Assembly (NCBI GenBank): GCA_013368315.1
Contig: JAACJM010000002.1
Location: forward strand, 558,001-622,000
Direction: 5' to 3'
DNA length: 64,000 nucleotides
DNA from: Tetrapyrgos nigripes
Lineage: Eukaryota > Basidiomycota > Agaricomycetes > Agaricales > Campanellaceae
Shown: one piece after another, positions 44,766 through 56,680 of the stretch
Layout: every line of letters starts with the position of its first letter
How positions within the stretch are numbered: the stretch's first letter is position 1
Position numbers and translations under genes: made by a program
The notes under the pieces: generated by a model
Told to the model about the DNA's origin: nothing
The model's database searches: none
The model's input: the letters and a program-made list of their open reading frames with translations, nothing else

Positions 44766-47700
44766 TGCACACAGTCACCTTCGTCGACACACCTGCTGCA
44801 GTTGATTCCCGTAAGCCATTCTTCATGGAAACGGAAAAGCCTTTTGACGCCTTTTTCACAGGTACCAAAAGAGCTATCAATCTTGCACGCGATATTGGCG
44901 CGAGACCATCTGGTGAGACTGTTGCTGCTCTTGAGGATGTAGTCATGTCTCACCCTGATCTTTCATCTTTCACTCCCCTTACCCCTGCTCCTCGTCCCAA
45001 ACGCACTCTCACGGAACGCATCTATTGGAATAATCTCCAATCATCATCTGATGGTTGGGGATGTAATGACAACTGGAATGATGCCTTCACTCATTCGGTC
45101 AGAACTCAGACCGATTCAGATGCCGATATGGGATGCGTTCAGGAAGAAGATGCCAGTTGGAACGAGGACACTCTGGTGAACACTTCGGAACTCGGAAGTG
45201 TGTTTGGCTCCACAACAACGGAGTCAGGTGTAAAGGTACCGCAGGACACAAGGACCCCTGTTCCACTTATCGACCGTCTTCCCTCGGATCCTGCTGCCGA
45301 GATAATGGAGTGCGGAATTCACCTTGGGGAGGGATTTCAGAATCCCGAGGACCCTCTCCACATCTATGGGGAAGGAGCAACTCCATTCCGAGCAGTAGTG
45401 AATGCCTGTGCATCAACGGGCACTCTTTCTCTGGTCCAACGCCTTGCTGCAGTCCACAGTGAGATGCAAAGTGGCTCACTGCCTGCACATCCCAGTGGCA
45501 CGACCACTCAGTCCTTACCCTCCAGTCGTGTTGCAAGCCCAACACCTGGAACGACTTCAACGGGATGGGAATGGCTAACTCCTCATCTCGAAAACGAGGA
45601 TGGAAGGTACGACGAGCTGCTCGATTGGCAGAGAGACGCAACAGTCGGACTAGGAGGAATGGAAATGGAGGAGGAATTACCATCCAGGGTCCCGACTCCG
45701 AGTTCAATGCCAGAACTCCGGAGCATGTCTCCGAGCCTATCCAGCACCAGCGACCTTGAGTATATGTCAACTCCGCGATCGCTCAGCAGGATGAGCCACT
45801 CTACAGATCCCGGAGAGGCAACTTCGTCAGCGAGTATTGCCGCAATAGGGGCATGGTCAGACGGAATTCCAAGTCCAAGACCTTCTACACCCGCCATGGT
45901 TATCGGCAGTGCCGCAAATAATTATGGTTGGTCCCTAGACTCTGAGGTGTCTGGCATGGACAACGGTTATCTCAGGTCAGATCTCAATTCAGATCTTATG
46001 AATAAAAGTACTGATGCGCTTTTTCCAGCAGCTCATAATATGGAAACAGGTTCTTCATGTATATATTTATTACATACCGCTCCTCTGGGTTTAACAACCC
46101 CTTTTATTTATAATGAACTGTACACTAGCCCTGGCGGCAACAATAAATATTTATGTGCCTGTGGCACTTTGTTTTCATTATGCCAGAAGTGTAAGAAGAA
46201 GAGATCTGATACTGTCAAAATCCACTTCGGTGATGGATGGTTACTTGACTCTGGAGCATCAGTGCATTTTACGTTCGACATTAATGACTTTGTTGAATTG
46301 AGTTATATAAAACCAATTCCAGTAAAAACTGCCAATGGATTCACGAATATTCGTGCATCCGGAACAGTCCTGATCTCTCAACGTAAAAGAGTTATGAAAT
46401 TAGATCCGGTCTATTACATTCCCGATCTAAATCAACGACTCTTATCTGTCGGTCAATTCTTAAATGACAACATGCTTATGCATGGTAACTCCGATCATAT
46501 CACCATCTCAAGAAATACAACATTCTTGACTTTCTCAAAGCGTATACTGGAAGAAACGCTATACTATCTTCCACACAAATCGAAAATTGTCGCTTCTAAA
46601 GCCAATCTTTTGATTTATCTTATCAACTACGAGATCTTACATCGTCGTATAGGGCATCCCTCTCGTGATGTTCTAAAACATGTCCGACAACACACCCTTG
46701 GCACTCCTGAATTCATCATTCCGAAGGAACTTCCTTTGTGCAAAGGCTGTCTTGAAGGCAAAACTCCCAAACAGGCTTACCCTCCTAACCAACGACGTGC
46801 TACTCATCCTTTCCAAATCATCCATACGGATTTGAAGGAATTCCCCATGATCTCTTACCACAAGTACAAGTATATAATCGTCTTCTTTGATGATTACACT
46901 TCAGATGCTTGGGTACGATTTCTTAAAGACAAGATACAACCACTAACTGCCACTCATCAGTTCCTTGCAATGGTAGAAACTCAATATAAGACGAAAGTCG
47001 AACAGTGGATGTCTGATATGGGTGGTGAATTCATCAAAGGCACCTACCGAGAAATGTTACTCGAGAAGGGTATTAGAATCCTTAAAAGTGCACCATACAT
47101 TCATCAACAGAATGGACAAGCGGAGCGCTTTATACGCACCCTAATGGATAAGGCACTGGCAATAATGAAGCTAGCGTGTCTACCTGAATCCTGGTGGGAA
47201 TATGCTGTCTGTCATGGATTGTATGTCTATCGACGTACTCCCTTACGACGACACAAATGGATAACTCCATTTGAAATGCTTGAAAAGGAAAAACCACGTA
47301 TCGATCATTTGCGAGTTTTTGGCTGTGGAGCTTATGTCTTTAAACCTGAGGAAACTCGAAAGAACAAACTCGCTTCCAAGTCAGAACTCATGACGTATCT
47401 TGGTGTAGCACTGGGAGAACGTGGAAATCTTTTCATGCGTACAAACAATGCGGAATTTACATCCCCGCAAGCCGTGTTTGAGGAAGACTTCTTTCCTCGA
47501 TGTAAAACTCAATCTTGTGGTTCGAAACAACTTCCTATTGAGTCGTCGCAAAGCGATGACACTCCTCTACCACAACCAATCCCTGACGATGATGATGAAG
47601 ATTTTGATCATTGTCCTCCTCGCATCCCTTCCATAAGGAGACCTGATCAGCTTCGTGATGACGAACCTGAACAGGATCCACCGCCTTCGTCCCCGGATAG

Positions 47701-49367
47701 TGACTTAGAATCAAGAAGGCCTATAACGCCACCTCCAAAGGAGACACGACATCCTGAGGCACCTCAAAAAGTCACTAGACCAAGACGGGATTACGGAGAA
47801 CCAACACGTCGAAGCGAGCGTGTTAGTGAACCAAACAAACGGTACGGAGATAAACACCCCGTACAAGTAACACGCGATCTTGAACCTCAAATCGCAGCTG
47901 ATAAAAGAGCGGAAGCAAAAGCTAAAGCAGAGAGAGACGCTCAGAGAGAACACCGACGTCAACAAGCTGCAGAGCAACAGGTTCCCGGACCTAGTTCTGC
48001 ATCTGGAAGTGCACCCCAGGGGGAGCAGCAAGCCGAGAGTGATGACTCTGCATGCCCTGAATCAGAACATATGGCAGAACCATGCCGGGAAGGGGGAGTA
48101 TCTATAAACTTCTTGCTTATGCAGGCAGTTGCTCCTGGAGAAATCGATTCCCACTTGCTTATTCAGAAAATTACTTCGAAGAATGATGGGAATCAACCGA
48201 ATGTCCGTAATATTCGTGAATGGACATTCAAAGATATTGCACTTTTACCTAAAGATGTGCAGGAGGAATGGAAAGTCGCTTGCTGCGAAGAACTAGAGGC
48301 TCTTCGCAAGCGCGACACCTATGAATTGGTCGAAAGACCTACAGATAGGAAAGTCATCAAAAACCGATGGGTCTTCGACATCAAGTCTGATGGTCATAAA
48401 AAGGCAAGACTCGTTGCAAAAGGTTTTTCACAGATCGAAGGCATAGACTTTGATCAAGTATATTCGCCTGTTGTTTGATTCGAGACTGTGCGCTTAATCT
48501 TCGCTTTAGCTGCACTTAAAGGTTGGCACGTGTCCGGTGTCGACGTCCGATCAGCCTATTTATATGGCTTACTAGATGAAGAAATCTATATGGAACAACC
48601 AGAAGCCTTTAAAGAAAAGGGACAAGAGCATAAAGTCGTCCGGCTTCTTCGTGCTCTTTACGGACTCAAACAAGCAGGACTTGCATGGTGGAAAAGTCTT
48701 GATAAGTCCATGGCGGAACTTGGTTTTAAACGAATCATTTCCGACGCCGGAATCTTCATTCACAAATGCTATGACACCAACAATGATCTTATTGAAAATT
48801 CTATCGTTATTGCTGTAGTCTATGTGGATGACGCTCTATTCTGTGGAGCTAACAAAACCTTAGTCTTACGACTCAAAGGAAACTTTATGAAGAGATGGGA
48901 ATGTAGGGATCTAGGCAATGCCAAAGAATTCCTTAGGATGAGAATTACCAGGAAAGGCAGCAAGGTCTCTTTAGACCAGTGCGCTTATCTGGATAAAATC
49001 CTAGAGACATATGGAATGCAAAACGCAAAAGTTTCTGCTATCCCATTACCCGCTAATTATCACCCTCTTCCTCTTCCAAAAGACGCTCCTGTCAACTATA
49101 CTCTTCATCAAAGTTATCAGGAGATAATTGGATCCTTACTCTACTTAATGTTAGGAACACGTCCTGATATCTCCTTTGCTGTCACAAAACTTGCGCAATT
49201 TGCTGCAAACCCCTCACAAGAACACTACAATAAGGCGAAAGACATTTGCCGTTACCTCGTTGGCACTAGAAAATATGCTCTTGTATACAACAGTCGAGGG
49301 GGAGAAGGCTTATCAGCCTATACAGACTCTGATTGGGGATCAGATCCTGGATTTCGCAAATCTCAAA
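44753..49367 (+). pseudogene. copia2 pol (spacer, protease, integrase, RT, start of RNase H)
   Basis: An open frame from the gag overlap runs through a long Ser/Pro-rich spacer to protease WLLDSGASVHF (about 46240), a GAG-pre-integrase HRRIGHPSRDVLKH, and integrase (IIHTDLKEF, MSDMGGEFI, NGQAERFIRTLM). A Glu/Lys/Pro-rich linker with DDDDEDFD and AKAKAERDAQREHRR follows. RT has KNRWVFDIKSD, FDQVYSPVV, the TGA at 48476, then YLYGLLDEEIYM and YVDDALFCG. RNase H begins at TDSDWGSDPG and is cut by gypsy2 after RKSQ. The TGA replaces the conserved arginine of V-x-R-x-E-T-x-R. Confidence 0.93.
45082..45462 (+). CDS. alternative-frame ORF in copia2 with paired Cys/His modules
   Basis: In the frame shifted relative to pol, 127 codons are open. 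Between 45121 and 45261 it encodes C-x9-C-x5-H-x3-H followed by C-x9-C-x5-H-x3-C. The stretch RYGMRSGRRCQLERGH closely matches the gypsy ORF3 stretch TYGIRSGRRCRMAKQH. The overlapping pol frame in this interval is featureless. Either this frame was once fused to gag-pol and later shifted out, or it is a true overlapping ORF. A zinc-dependent nucleic-acid-binding role is likely by analogy with nucleocapsids. Confidence 0.6.
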   Translation, partial: CLHSFGQNSDRFRCRYGMRSGRRCQLERGHSGEHFGTRKCVWLHNNGVRCKGTAGHKDPCSTYRPSSLGSCCRDNGVRNSPWGGISESRGPSPHLWGRSNSIPSSSECLCINGHSFSGPTPCCSPQ

Positions 49368-49885
49368 TGTCATGAATCGTCTCCCGCCTATTCATTTCCT
49401 TTCTATTCTTTTCCTTTTACTACCTATTTCCCACTTTAACCCCATAAATACTAACCATTTCTCATCATCGTCTATAGTTACCATCTCCATAGATCTATGA
49501 CTCACACTCTTATCTCCTCCGATTCCTATCTCCATGGACATTCTCACTGTCAATCACTCCGTATGATCTAGTACCTTCATCTATCCATATTTGATTCATT
49601 ATTCTCTCGCCCTCGACATTTCCACATGATACCGTCTATTATTACTTACTCTTTCCCATCTGTTCATATTTTACTTATATACCTGTGATCTTTGTAACCT
49701 ATTCCTTAGTTCGTTCACTTCGTCTCCGCTCCGTACTTTTACTACGCAGTGTAGAGCCTAGTCAGCTTACTTCCTCTCTATCTCTTTATCTCTCTATCTC
49801 TCTTGATCAAATCTATCCTCTCGTAAATCGGCATTCTCGTATTGTGTGACTTGGGTGGTTATCGAGTGTAACGACAACCCTGACA
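49368..49885 (+). repeat. gypsy2 5' LTR
   Basis: TGTCATGAATCG...CCCTGACA. It is shorter than the gypsy1 LTR because of deletions in the CT-rich tract and near the start. Confidence 0.95.
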
Positions 49886-49923
49886 CTTGAACGAACTCCC
49901 ATACACCCACCTCACTACTTGAG

Positions 49924-50354
49924 TCTTTTTCCTTCTATCCTGTTCACCTCTATTCTCAACTCCTTTCATCCTGTCTACCCCACGTTCCCGAATTCGTATC
50001 GAACCTCCTGAAACCCCTCGTGACTACGAACGGATTCCATTTCCCCTTCCCCGTTACCTCCTGTACTCCGAATACGCGGTCTCTCACGGAAGAAAACTAC
50101 GAACGGATCCTTGGAGTCTCGACCGACACTTCGTCTGCACAAGACGTTGGGTGTGGAAACTTATCTCAGGTGACGTAGTCCTCTCAACGTTCTCGTACAT
50201 AACGGTGAAAGAAGACTTCGATACAGGAGAAACTGTGGTTCAGATTCAAGGACCCTTCTTCCTCAAAGAACACGTCGATTATTCTCCATTTGCACCTCCC
50301 CCTGAATACGGCCTAGCATCTTCCTATATCCTAGGGCCCAACTACCTCTCATAA
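49924..50354 (+). other. conserved leader frame upstream of gypsy2 gag
   Basis: The frame is open for about 140 codons after an upstream TGA, with RIPFPLPRYLLYSEYAVS, WSLDRHFVCTRRWVWKL, TVKEDFDTGETVVQ and YILGPNYLS before TAA. There is no ATG until gag. The same protein sequence is recognisable in gypsy1 (about 14955-15235), with stops. Conservation suggests it was coding, perhaps joined to an upstream start by splicing or used with a non-AUG start. Function unknown. Confidence 0.45.
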
Positions 50355-50364
50355 AAACTAGTGT

Positions 50365-51876
50365 ATGACTGAGCGACGGTCCGCATCTGCAGATCCGAAA
50401 CTCCGTTGTGCTAACCGACCACACGTATTCCACCCCGCATCGAACCAAGACGCTTGCTATATCCCTGAAAACGGCGACGACCCCTGGGTTCCGTGTAAAG
50501 CTCAACCTTGCCTAAACAGGTACAACACTCAACGACTTACCGACATAGAACTCCCGAATTGGCTACACGTTATAACCCAGCTCCAAGAACTTGCGATTCA
50601 GAAAGCACATCGAAAACCGAGAACTAGATCAGGACAAGGGACTTCTATGCCCACCAACCAACCTTCCGAACCCAACCCAGTACCAGAAACACCTTCCAAT
50701 AACCCACCAGAACCAAACGACCCCACTTCCCCACCTTCTTCGCCCATCATTCCATCCGCTGAAGGACCATCCGTAGCCCCTCGTCGCCCCCCTACACCTC
50801 CTTCTCCAGACCCTTCAGACCCGAACGACTCAGTCATGGCTGACACACCTCCTATTGGGTCAAACGGAACTTCTGAACGAGGAAGAAAACCGGATCCCTT
50901 CAACGGAGAACGTAGCGAAGCGAAACGATGGTTGGCCCAGTTTAATAACTATCTACGCATGAATCAAGGAAGGTACCCAACCGAAGAAAGTCAGGTTTCA
51001 TTATTTCTGTCATTCTTCACAGGAGAAAAAGGAGGAGATTGGGCAACGCAGAGATTGACAGAACGAGATGCAGACGAGGAAGACGAGGAGTTGAAAGCTA
51101 CACCAGACCAACGAAGATGGATAACTTTGAAAGAGATACATGATCGGTTCAAAAGGGACTTCAAACCTTTAGCCTCGGAAGATGTGGCCAGAACAAAGAT
51201 CAAGTTTGCCAGAATGAGGGGGACGGATATCAGCGGCTATAACAGCATTTTTGACACGTATGGAGAAGAGTCCGAATTCGGAGAAGCAGCACTGTTGGAA
51301 TTCTACCAGGACGGGCTACCACCCAAACTTCGAGAAGCAGTTGGAAGGACATATCCGAAATGGAAAGACTTCGACCAGTATCAGGAGAGAGCTGTGGAGC
51401 TCCACTTGGAGTGGTTGAAGGAACGAGAGAGACAAGGACGCTGGAAGACTACTTCAACGTCAAAGAATAGTCCAGGTCCGTCTCAAGGAAGAACGGTAGC
51501 CAGCGTAAATGCGCTTATGGGATCAGGTGCTAACTCGTCTTTCAATTTACCGCCGAGACTGACACCTGATGAAAGGGACCGACTCCGAAAAGCAGGAGCA
51601 TGCTTCGCATGTAGGCAAACTGGACACATGAGCAACGAATGTCCAACATTCCCGAGGACGTCATCTCAGAGCACTTCCCGAACCTTTCCCTCTCGTACCA
51701 TTCGAACAACCGAAACCGCATCCCCTCCACCGGTAATGGTGGCACAGGCATCTCCATCTCGAAACACGATCAAGGAAATCTCTGATATGGTAAACAGGGT
51801 TAAAGGATTAGAAGGGGAGGAAAAGGAACAAGCAACCGTCTATCTGAAGGATATTATGTCTAAATTGGATTTTTAA
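50365..51876 (+). CDS. gypsy2 Gag
   Basis: Intact ATG-started frame of 503 codons. The Ser/Pro-rich N-terminal third (PSSPIIPSAEG) precedes a capsid-like region (FNGERSEAKRWLAQFNNYL, YPTEESQVSLFLSFFTGEKG, LLEFYQDGLPPKLREAV). The zinc knuckle CFACRQTGHMSNEC lies near residue 413-426, and the end is IMSKLDF. It forms the particle and binds genomic RNA. The gag stop (TAA, 51874-51876) lies inside the start of the pol frame. Confidence 0.93.
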   Translation: MTERRSASADPKLRCANRPHVFHPASNQDACYIPENGDDPWVPCKAQPCLNRYNTQRLTDIELPNWLHVITQLQELAIQKAHRKPRTRSGQGTSMPTNQPSEPNPVPETPSNNPPEPNDPTSPPSSPIIPSAEGPSVAPRRPPTPPSPDPSDPNDSVMADTPPIGSNGTSERGRKPDPFNGERSEAKRWLAQFNNYLRMNQGRYPTEESQVSLFLSFFTGEKGGDWATQRLTERDADEEDEELKATPDQRRWITLKEIHDRFKRDFKPLASEDVARTKIKFARMRGTDISGYNSIFDTYGEESEFGEAALLEFYQDGLPPKLREAVGRTYPKWKDFDQYQERAVELHLEWLKERERQGRWKTTSTSKNSPGPSQGRTVASVNALMGSGANSSFNLPPRLTPDERDRLRKAGACFACRQTGHMSNECPTFPRTSSQSTSRTFPSRTIRTTETASPPPVMVAQASPSRNTIKEISDMVNRVKGLEGEEKEQATVYLKDIMSKLDF

Positions 51877-54800
51877 ATTGCTCCTCTGTTACGTCGTCAG
51901 CAGGAGTAAAACAGTACACCGGACAGTTAAAGAACAATCGATATAGTGTGTTATACCCCTCTTGTGAGCGAACCTTTCCTTCAGAAATAAGAATGTCAGC
52001 AATCACTCGCAATAAACAGATACCATCAATCACACTCAAAACTGAACTAATCGGCAAAATTACTGGCAGAAAAATCGACGCAAACGCTCTAATAGACAGC
52101 GGTGCAGAAGGCATAATCATTAACAGTCAATTCGCACAAAGAAATCAACTTACCCTCCTTCCTATAAAAAACCCGTTCCCAGTTCGAAACGTTGACGGCT
52201 CTGAAAACACCATGGGATGGGTACGAGAATACACTATCCAAAATCTCCGTATCTACTCTCGAGACAACAAGGCATACCATGAAGAACAGGCCGAATTCTA
52301 TGTAACGGACATCGGAGATCACGATATAATCCTCGGTACCGACTGGTTGGACGAACATAATCCAGATATAGACTGGTCAGACTCACGGGTAGACATGACT
52401 AGATGCCCGGAAACATGTATCACATCAAAACCTCCCGTTCTTCACTTGAAAACTAAAACCTTAAAACCCATAGTCATCGATCCAAGAACCCATCACAAGG
52501 AGTACCAAGTCAGATGGATAGAACCAGTTGGACGATTCAAACCAACAGCCCAACCGAAAATTGCAGGGCGACGTCGTCGAATTCCTATTCAATCTTTCCA
52601 CCGAAATTCAGAAGAAACGGCAATCTTTACCGAAGATGACTACGGGAGAGATACGATCCCAGAACGATGGGAACAGGACGTAATGGAAGAATTATTAGGG
52701 AAAGAGGAGAGATTCGATGAAGAAGTATCAGGGACACCAGATCTGAACATTCGTGCGGGTTTTACGAAAGCACAAGAACTCGCAGAGGCGGCTCAGAACG
52801 TTCAGGTCGATGTACCTCTTAAAGATAAGATTCCTTCGCAGTACCATCAGTTCCTACGAGTTTTTGACAAACGAACCTCAGAAAGATTACCGAAACGTGG
52901 CGAATGGGATCACGCTATCGAGTTAAAATCGGACTTTGAACCACGCCCTTGCAAAACATATCCGCTGTCCCCAAACGAACAAAAGGAACTCGACGAATTC
53001 ATCAAGGAAAACTTGGAGAAAGGGTACATAAGACCATCGAAGTCTCCTATGGCAAGTCCCTTCTTCTTTGTAAAAAAGAAAGACGGAAAACTACGACCAG
53101 TACAGGATTACCGTGCCCTCAATAAAGGGACCGTCAAGAACGAATACCCTTTACCGCTTATATCAGAACTCGTAGACAAGCTCAAAGGGGCACGAATATT
53201 TTCCAAGATCGACCTTAGATGGGGATATAACAACATGCGTATCAAGAAGGGGGATGAATGGAAAGCGGCGTTCAAAACCAACCGCGGTCTCTTCGAACCA
53301 ACGGTGATGTTTTTCGGTCTTATGAACTCTCCAGCCACATTCCAAGCAATGATGAACACTCTATTCAAGGACTTGATCGACTCTGGAAAAGTCGTAATCT
53401 ATATGGACGATATTCTCATATTCACGGAATCACTAGAAGAACATCGACACATGGTAAAACAAGTACTGGCACGACTCCACGATAACGACTTATACGCTAA
53501 ACCGGAAAAATGCACCTTCGAAACCGACTCAGTAGAATTCCTCGGCCTCATCGTGTCACATAATACATTGGCGATGGATCCAGTCAAGGTCGAAGGAGTA
53601 ACTAAATGGCCAGTCCCACGGAACGTCAAAGACGTACAATCGTTCCTCGGCTTCGGAAACTTTTATCGTCGTTTCATACGAGATTTCTCAAAAATCGCAC
53701 GACCGCTGTTTGATCTCACGAAAAAGGAACATCCATGGGAATGGTCCGAGGAAGCTCAAAGGGCCTTCCAGGCACTCAAAGATACGTTCACGACTTCACC
53801 AGTTCTTCTCATGCCTGATCATTCTAAACCGTACCGAGTAGAAGTTGACGCGTCGGATTACGCCACAGGAGGTATCCTACAACAACAAGGATCGGATGGC
53901 AAATGGCACCCAGTAGCCTACCTGTCAAAAGCGTTGTCCGAAACCGAACGGAATTACGACATCCATGACAAAGAACTGCTAGCAATCATACGTGGACTTG
54001 AAGCCTGGCGGCACTACCTGGAAGGAGGACCGCACACCATCGAAATCTTGACTGATCACGACAACCTCAGGTATTTCACCACGGCTCAAAAGCTCAGTCG
54101 ACGGCAAGCGAGGATGGCCTTGTTCCTGACCAGATTCGACTTTACGCTCACCCATAAACCTGGAAATCTGAATCGAAGTGACCCACTTTCTCGGAGACCG
54201 GACCATAAAGAGGGGGTCGAGAACGACAACAAGGACAGGGTCTTGCTTGACCCTAGATTCTTCAGAATTCGAGCGACACGACCAGGGACGGTAACCGCTA
54301 TAGGAGATACAGAGTTGAAAAGACGGATTAAGGAGTGTCCGGATAAGGATGCCGAAGTCGTAAGTGCGTTACAAACTATTTTTAACAATGGACCACGCGC
54401 TTTGGCAAAGAATTTACAGGAATGGAACTACGAAGACGGAATTATCTTGTTCCGAGGGAAGATCTACGTCCCAAACGATCAACAACTCAGACGGGACATC
54501 GTTAAAATGCATCACGATAGCCTTACTGCCGGACACCCGGGACGATTCAAAACATATGAACTTGTCAGTAGAGAATACTGGTGGCCTGGTATGTCAGTAT
54601 TCGTTCGCAGCTACGTTGAAGGATGCGCTACCTGCCAATTAACCAAGGCAAACAACCACCCTGCGCATGTACCCTTAATTCCGAACGAAATACCGGAACG
54701 GCCCTTCGGTACTATTACGACTGACTTCATCACGGACCTGCCAGAATGTGATGGCTTCAATGCAATTCACGTCACGGTCGACCGCTCAACAAAAACAGTT

Positions 54801-55981
54801 GTCATCTCCCCATGCAGAAAAGATATTGATAGCGACGGAACAATCGACCTATTGTTCGACAACACTTGGCGACGGTATGGCTTATGGGATAAAATGATAT
54901 CTGACCGCGGACCTCAATTCGCAAGCCAAGTAATGAAAGGCATTTACGCTAAGTTAGGTATCACTTCGGCACTCAGTACCGCTTATCATCCCAGACAGAT
55001 GGAGAAACAGAAAGGTTCAATCAAGAACTGGAACAATACCTTCGAACCTTCTGTAACTATCGCCAAGACGATTGGGTCAAATACCTACCGTACGCTGAAT
55101 TCTGTCATAATACCCGGGTTCACTCAGCAACTGGGAAATCGCCGTTTGAATTACTCCATGGATTTCTGCCCCGACTATTCCCTTCCATCAACCCAACTTC
55201 ACACGTACCAAAAGTCGAAGAACGCCTCCAGAACTTGGATACAATTCGAGAAGAACTGAAAGCAAGTCTGGCGACGGCAGCTGAATTAATGAAAGAGCAA
55301 AACAAGGACTACCGGAACGAAGGGGTGAAGTTTAAGGTTGGGGATAAAGTGCTGCTGGACGGGAAGAATCTGAAAACGACGAGACCGAAAGCTAAGTTGG
55401 CAAATCGTCGTCACGGACCATTCGAAATCACTGACGTTATCAGTGAAGTCAATTATCGACTCAAATTACCGAATGGCTGGCGCATTCATCCAGTGTTCCA
55501 CGCCTCACTCCTATCACCGTACAAAGAGACCGAAGCCCACGGAGCGAACTACCCGGGAGAACCTGCTGAGCTACTACCCGAAGACAACGAATATGATGTG
55601 GAAGCAATTCTAGATTCAAAACCAACGAGAAACCAACGGGGAGTACAATACCTTGTCAAGTGGTTGGATTATGCTGACTCGGAAAATTCATGGGAACCAG
55701 CGTCAGGATTGACGAAGGTGAAGGAGATGATCGAGACCTTCCATCAACAACATCCAGATGCATATCGACCCAAAAACTTGATACGTCCGGGAACAACGGT
55801 GCGTTCACTAGGCGTCGCCATGGAAGACATATGGCGAAGTACCCGTGTACTTCAAGCGAAGACACAACTCCGAGGAGAAACACTGTTACGAACTGTGGGC
55901 ATCCTATGCCCGCCTTCACACCCCACTCGGCAATCGAACTCAGAATTCTGTCATCACTCATCAATCGCATTCCCTCGTTAA
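51864..55981 (+). pseudogene. gypsy2 Pol with chromodomain, one frameshift
   Basis: Pol is open from 51864, 11 nt before the gag stop and in the -1 frame; the first ATG is at 51993 (MSAITRNKQ). Protease ALIDSGAEG near 52085; RT with YMDDILIF near 53400; RNase H VEVDASDYATGG near 53840; integrase zinc region 54490-54650; core D in TTDFITDLPE (54720) and D in ISDRGPQFAS (54900). Deletion of one base at the HPQTDG codons (about 54985-54995) then shifts the frame, so the catalytic E is read out of frame. The original frame resumes and continues to a chromodomain (VEAILDSK, YLVKWLDYADSENSWEPAS; 55600-55750) and ends at 55981. The chromodomain would target integration to marked heterochromatin. Confidence 0.95.
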
Positions 55982-56153
55982 CGGCGTTTACTGTCAAAAC
56001 CATCCCCGGGGGTGACTTGACCGTCCATTCAAAGTTTCCTCCATACAGACAAACAAGTATAAAAGACCCCTCGCAACAACGAAGAAGGACAGAACTCAAC
56101 CACATCCTACCAGTTTCACCCTACTCCTCTCATACTACATCTTTATCATCGCC

Positions 56154-56669
56154 ATGTCTACCACTTCTTCTACCAACACCAACATGAACGACGCGCTCCC
56201 AACCAACAGGGGACGTTGCACCTATGGAATCCGTTCTGGACGACGGTGCCGAATGGCGAAACAACACGCAGGACCTCACAACGGGTGTCAACGCTGCACA
56301 TGGGGAGGAGAGGATGGACCAGGACGATGCAGATTGGGCAGGGGACATAAGGCCCGTTGTGTGGTACAATGGACGTCGCTACGTGTGGAACATAAAGGAA
56401 ATCTAGGATGGGGAGACGCCAGCATATGGGGGGCAAACAACGTTGTACCATGGAGCATGGACGACAACGGAGGGGGATGGGGAACAGCTACCAACACAAC
56501 GGAATGGGGGAACTTAGACTGGAACGACCCTAGATGGGAGAATGGAGACGGCACTATAGATTGGGACAGATATTGGCCGAGCCAGGGGGATGTAGACCGA
56601 CGGCTCCGCAAGCAATGGGCAGAGCATTGGAAAACTAGCTTGACGAGCTCCGGTGAAAGCTCGTCCTAA
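56154..56669 (+). CDS. gypsy2 ORF3, paired Cys/His modules
   Basis: Intact ATG-started 171-codon ORF after pol. C-x9-C-x5-H-x3-H and C-x10-C-x5-H-x3-C lie at 56217-56360 (CTYGIRSGRRC, HAGPH; CTWGGEDGPGRC, HKARC). A Trp-rich region (GWGDASIWG, GGGWGTATNTTEWGNLDW) and a basic/polar tail ending SSGESSS follow. All Cys and His are conserved with gypsy1 despite substitutions elsewhere, which points to past selection. There is no membrane segment, so it is not an env gene. It lies 170 bp downstream of pol and could be expressed from a subgenomic or spliced RNA. Confidence 0.85.
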   Translation: MSTTSSTNTNMNDALPTNRGRCTYGIRSGRRCRMAKQHAGPHNGCQRCTWGGEDGPGRCRLGRGHKARCVVQWTSLRVEHKGNLGWGDASIWGANNVVPWSMDDNGGGWGTATNTTEWGNLDWNDPRWENGDGTIDWDRYWPSQGDVDRRLRKQWAEHWKTSLTSSGESSS

Positions 56670-56680
56670 AGAGGGGGTAA

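Noticed and set aside
45267..45897. Minus-strand frames of 100-167 codons inside copia2
   Set aside because: No motifs and no start context; explained by low-complexity codon composition of the plus-strand frames.
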